The notes beneath the pieces are model-generated. The model was not told the DNA's origin, ran no database searches, and saw only the letters and a list, made by a program, of their open reading frames with translations. The position numbers were made by a program, and so were the translations under genes. DNA of 6,433 nucleotides from Actinomycetes bacterium (GTDB taxonomy: Bacteria > Actinomycetota > Acidimicrobiia > Acidimicrobiales > Palsa-688), in contig JAKAXG010000264.1 of assembly GCA_021827225.1 (NCBI GenBank), positions 1 through 6,433 on the forward strand. The letters are read 5' to 3'. Positions 6,115-6,433 of this stretch are shown here, piece after piece (the stretch's first letter is position 1; every line of letters starts with the position of its first letter).

Positions 6115-6143
6115 CCGGCCGGCGGTGCCGAGCCGCCGGTCGG
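6115..6143 (+). terminator. Strong GC hairpin between the last two genes
   Basis: CCGGCGG (6119-6125) pairs perfectly with CCGCCGG (6133-6139) around a seven-base loop. The stem continues outward through one G-U and three GC pairs to 6115/6143, giving an 11-bp stem. It begins 11 bases after the stop of the small membrane gene. It lacks a T-tract. It may end that transcript or act as a processing stem between co-transcribed genes, since no promoter is evident before the next gene. Confidence 0.45.
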
Positions 6144-6169
6144 GTCGCCGTCACGCTCAGGAGTTGGAG

Positions 6170-6433
6170 ATGCTCACAGCCTCGCAGTACCGTCCGCAGG
6201 ACCCGGTCGAAAGCCTTTCCCGGGTGCAGCGACGCTCCTGGCGGCGGGTCGCCGAGCGGATCACCACCGACCACCGGCGGGAGAGCACCGCCGTCCTGCG
6301 CCGGTTGGCCGGCCAGCCGGTGCTGCCCCCGCCCCGGGCCTACGGGACCCGGCGCCGCCCGGCTGAAGCCGCCCGGCAGTCACCGACACAGCGGCCTCGG
6401 GCCGCGGCCAGGCAGCCTCGCCGTGGTCCGACC
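6170..6433 (+). CDS. Arg-rich protein of unknown function, 3' end beyond the window
   Basis: An open frame of 88 codons runs from ATG 6170 to the window edge without a stop. AGGAG (6159-6163) lies six bases before the ATG, and third positions are mostly G or C as in the other genes, so it is probably real. The visible part contains 21 Arg and no Lys. Residues 13-47 (ESLSRVQRRSWRRVAERI and on) look helical and basic. From about 48 on the chain is Pro/Arg/Ala-rich and probably disordered. No signal peptide or membrane segment is visible. It could be a nucleic-acid-binding or otherwise cytoplasmic basic protein, or the basic N-terminus of a larger protein. I recognise no family. It lies 65 bases after the small membrane gene and may share its transcript. 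Confidence 0.65.
   Translation, partial: MLTASQYRPQDPVESLSRVQRRSWRRVAERITTDHRRESTAVLRRLAGQPVLPPPRAYGTRRRPAEAARQSPTQRPRAAARQPRRGPT

Overview
The window comes from a very GC-rich chromosome. The GC bias is strongest at third codon positions of the real genes, GTG starts occur, TAnnnT-type -10 boxes are plausible, and there is a large LuxR-type ATPase regulator. Together these point to an actinobacterium (Actinomycetota). The sequence alone does not fix the order or genus. All convincing genes lie on the plus strand.

Layout. (1) Positions 1-390 hold the 3' part of an RsbW/SpoIIAB-like histidine-kinase-type ATPase (anti-sigma factor or regulatory kinase fold), whose start lies upstream of the window. 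(2) A 229-base gap (391-619) follows. It is structured and holds an SD-preceded five-codon open frame (Met-Arg-Arg-Arg-stop) enclosed by an inverted repeat, a GC-rich hairpin and a Cys-rich short frame. It leads into (3) a polytopic membrane permease of the ArsP_1/YraQ (DUF318) type at 620-1738. (4) An aldo/keto reductase of the AKR13/YakC-like type at 1811-2806 has an intact catalytic tetrad and its own strong ribosome binding site. (5) The next gap (2807-2977) holds tandem hairpins, a possible promoter, and a 22-codon ORF that could be read from a leaderless mRNA. Its stop overlaps the GTG chosen as the start of (6) a ~924-residue LAL-type LuxR regulator (P-loop ATPase, helical repeat region, C-terminal HTH) at 2978-5752. 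(7) A 90-residue protein with two hydrophobic segments follows at 5832-6104, with a perfect dyad just upstream of its SD. (8) An Arg-rich, Lys-free open frame with a good RBS starts at 6170 and runs off the right edge.

The genes do not form an obvious single pathway. The ATPase fragment and the LAL protein are regulators, while the permease and the reductase are metabolic or transport functions. The LAL regulator may act on the flanking reductase or on the small membrane protein, but this rests only on proximity. No RNA genes, mobile elements, CRISPR arrays or attachment sites were seen. No clear new multi-gene system was found. The least explained parts are the permease leader, the leader of the LAL gene, and the unrecognised pair at the right end.
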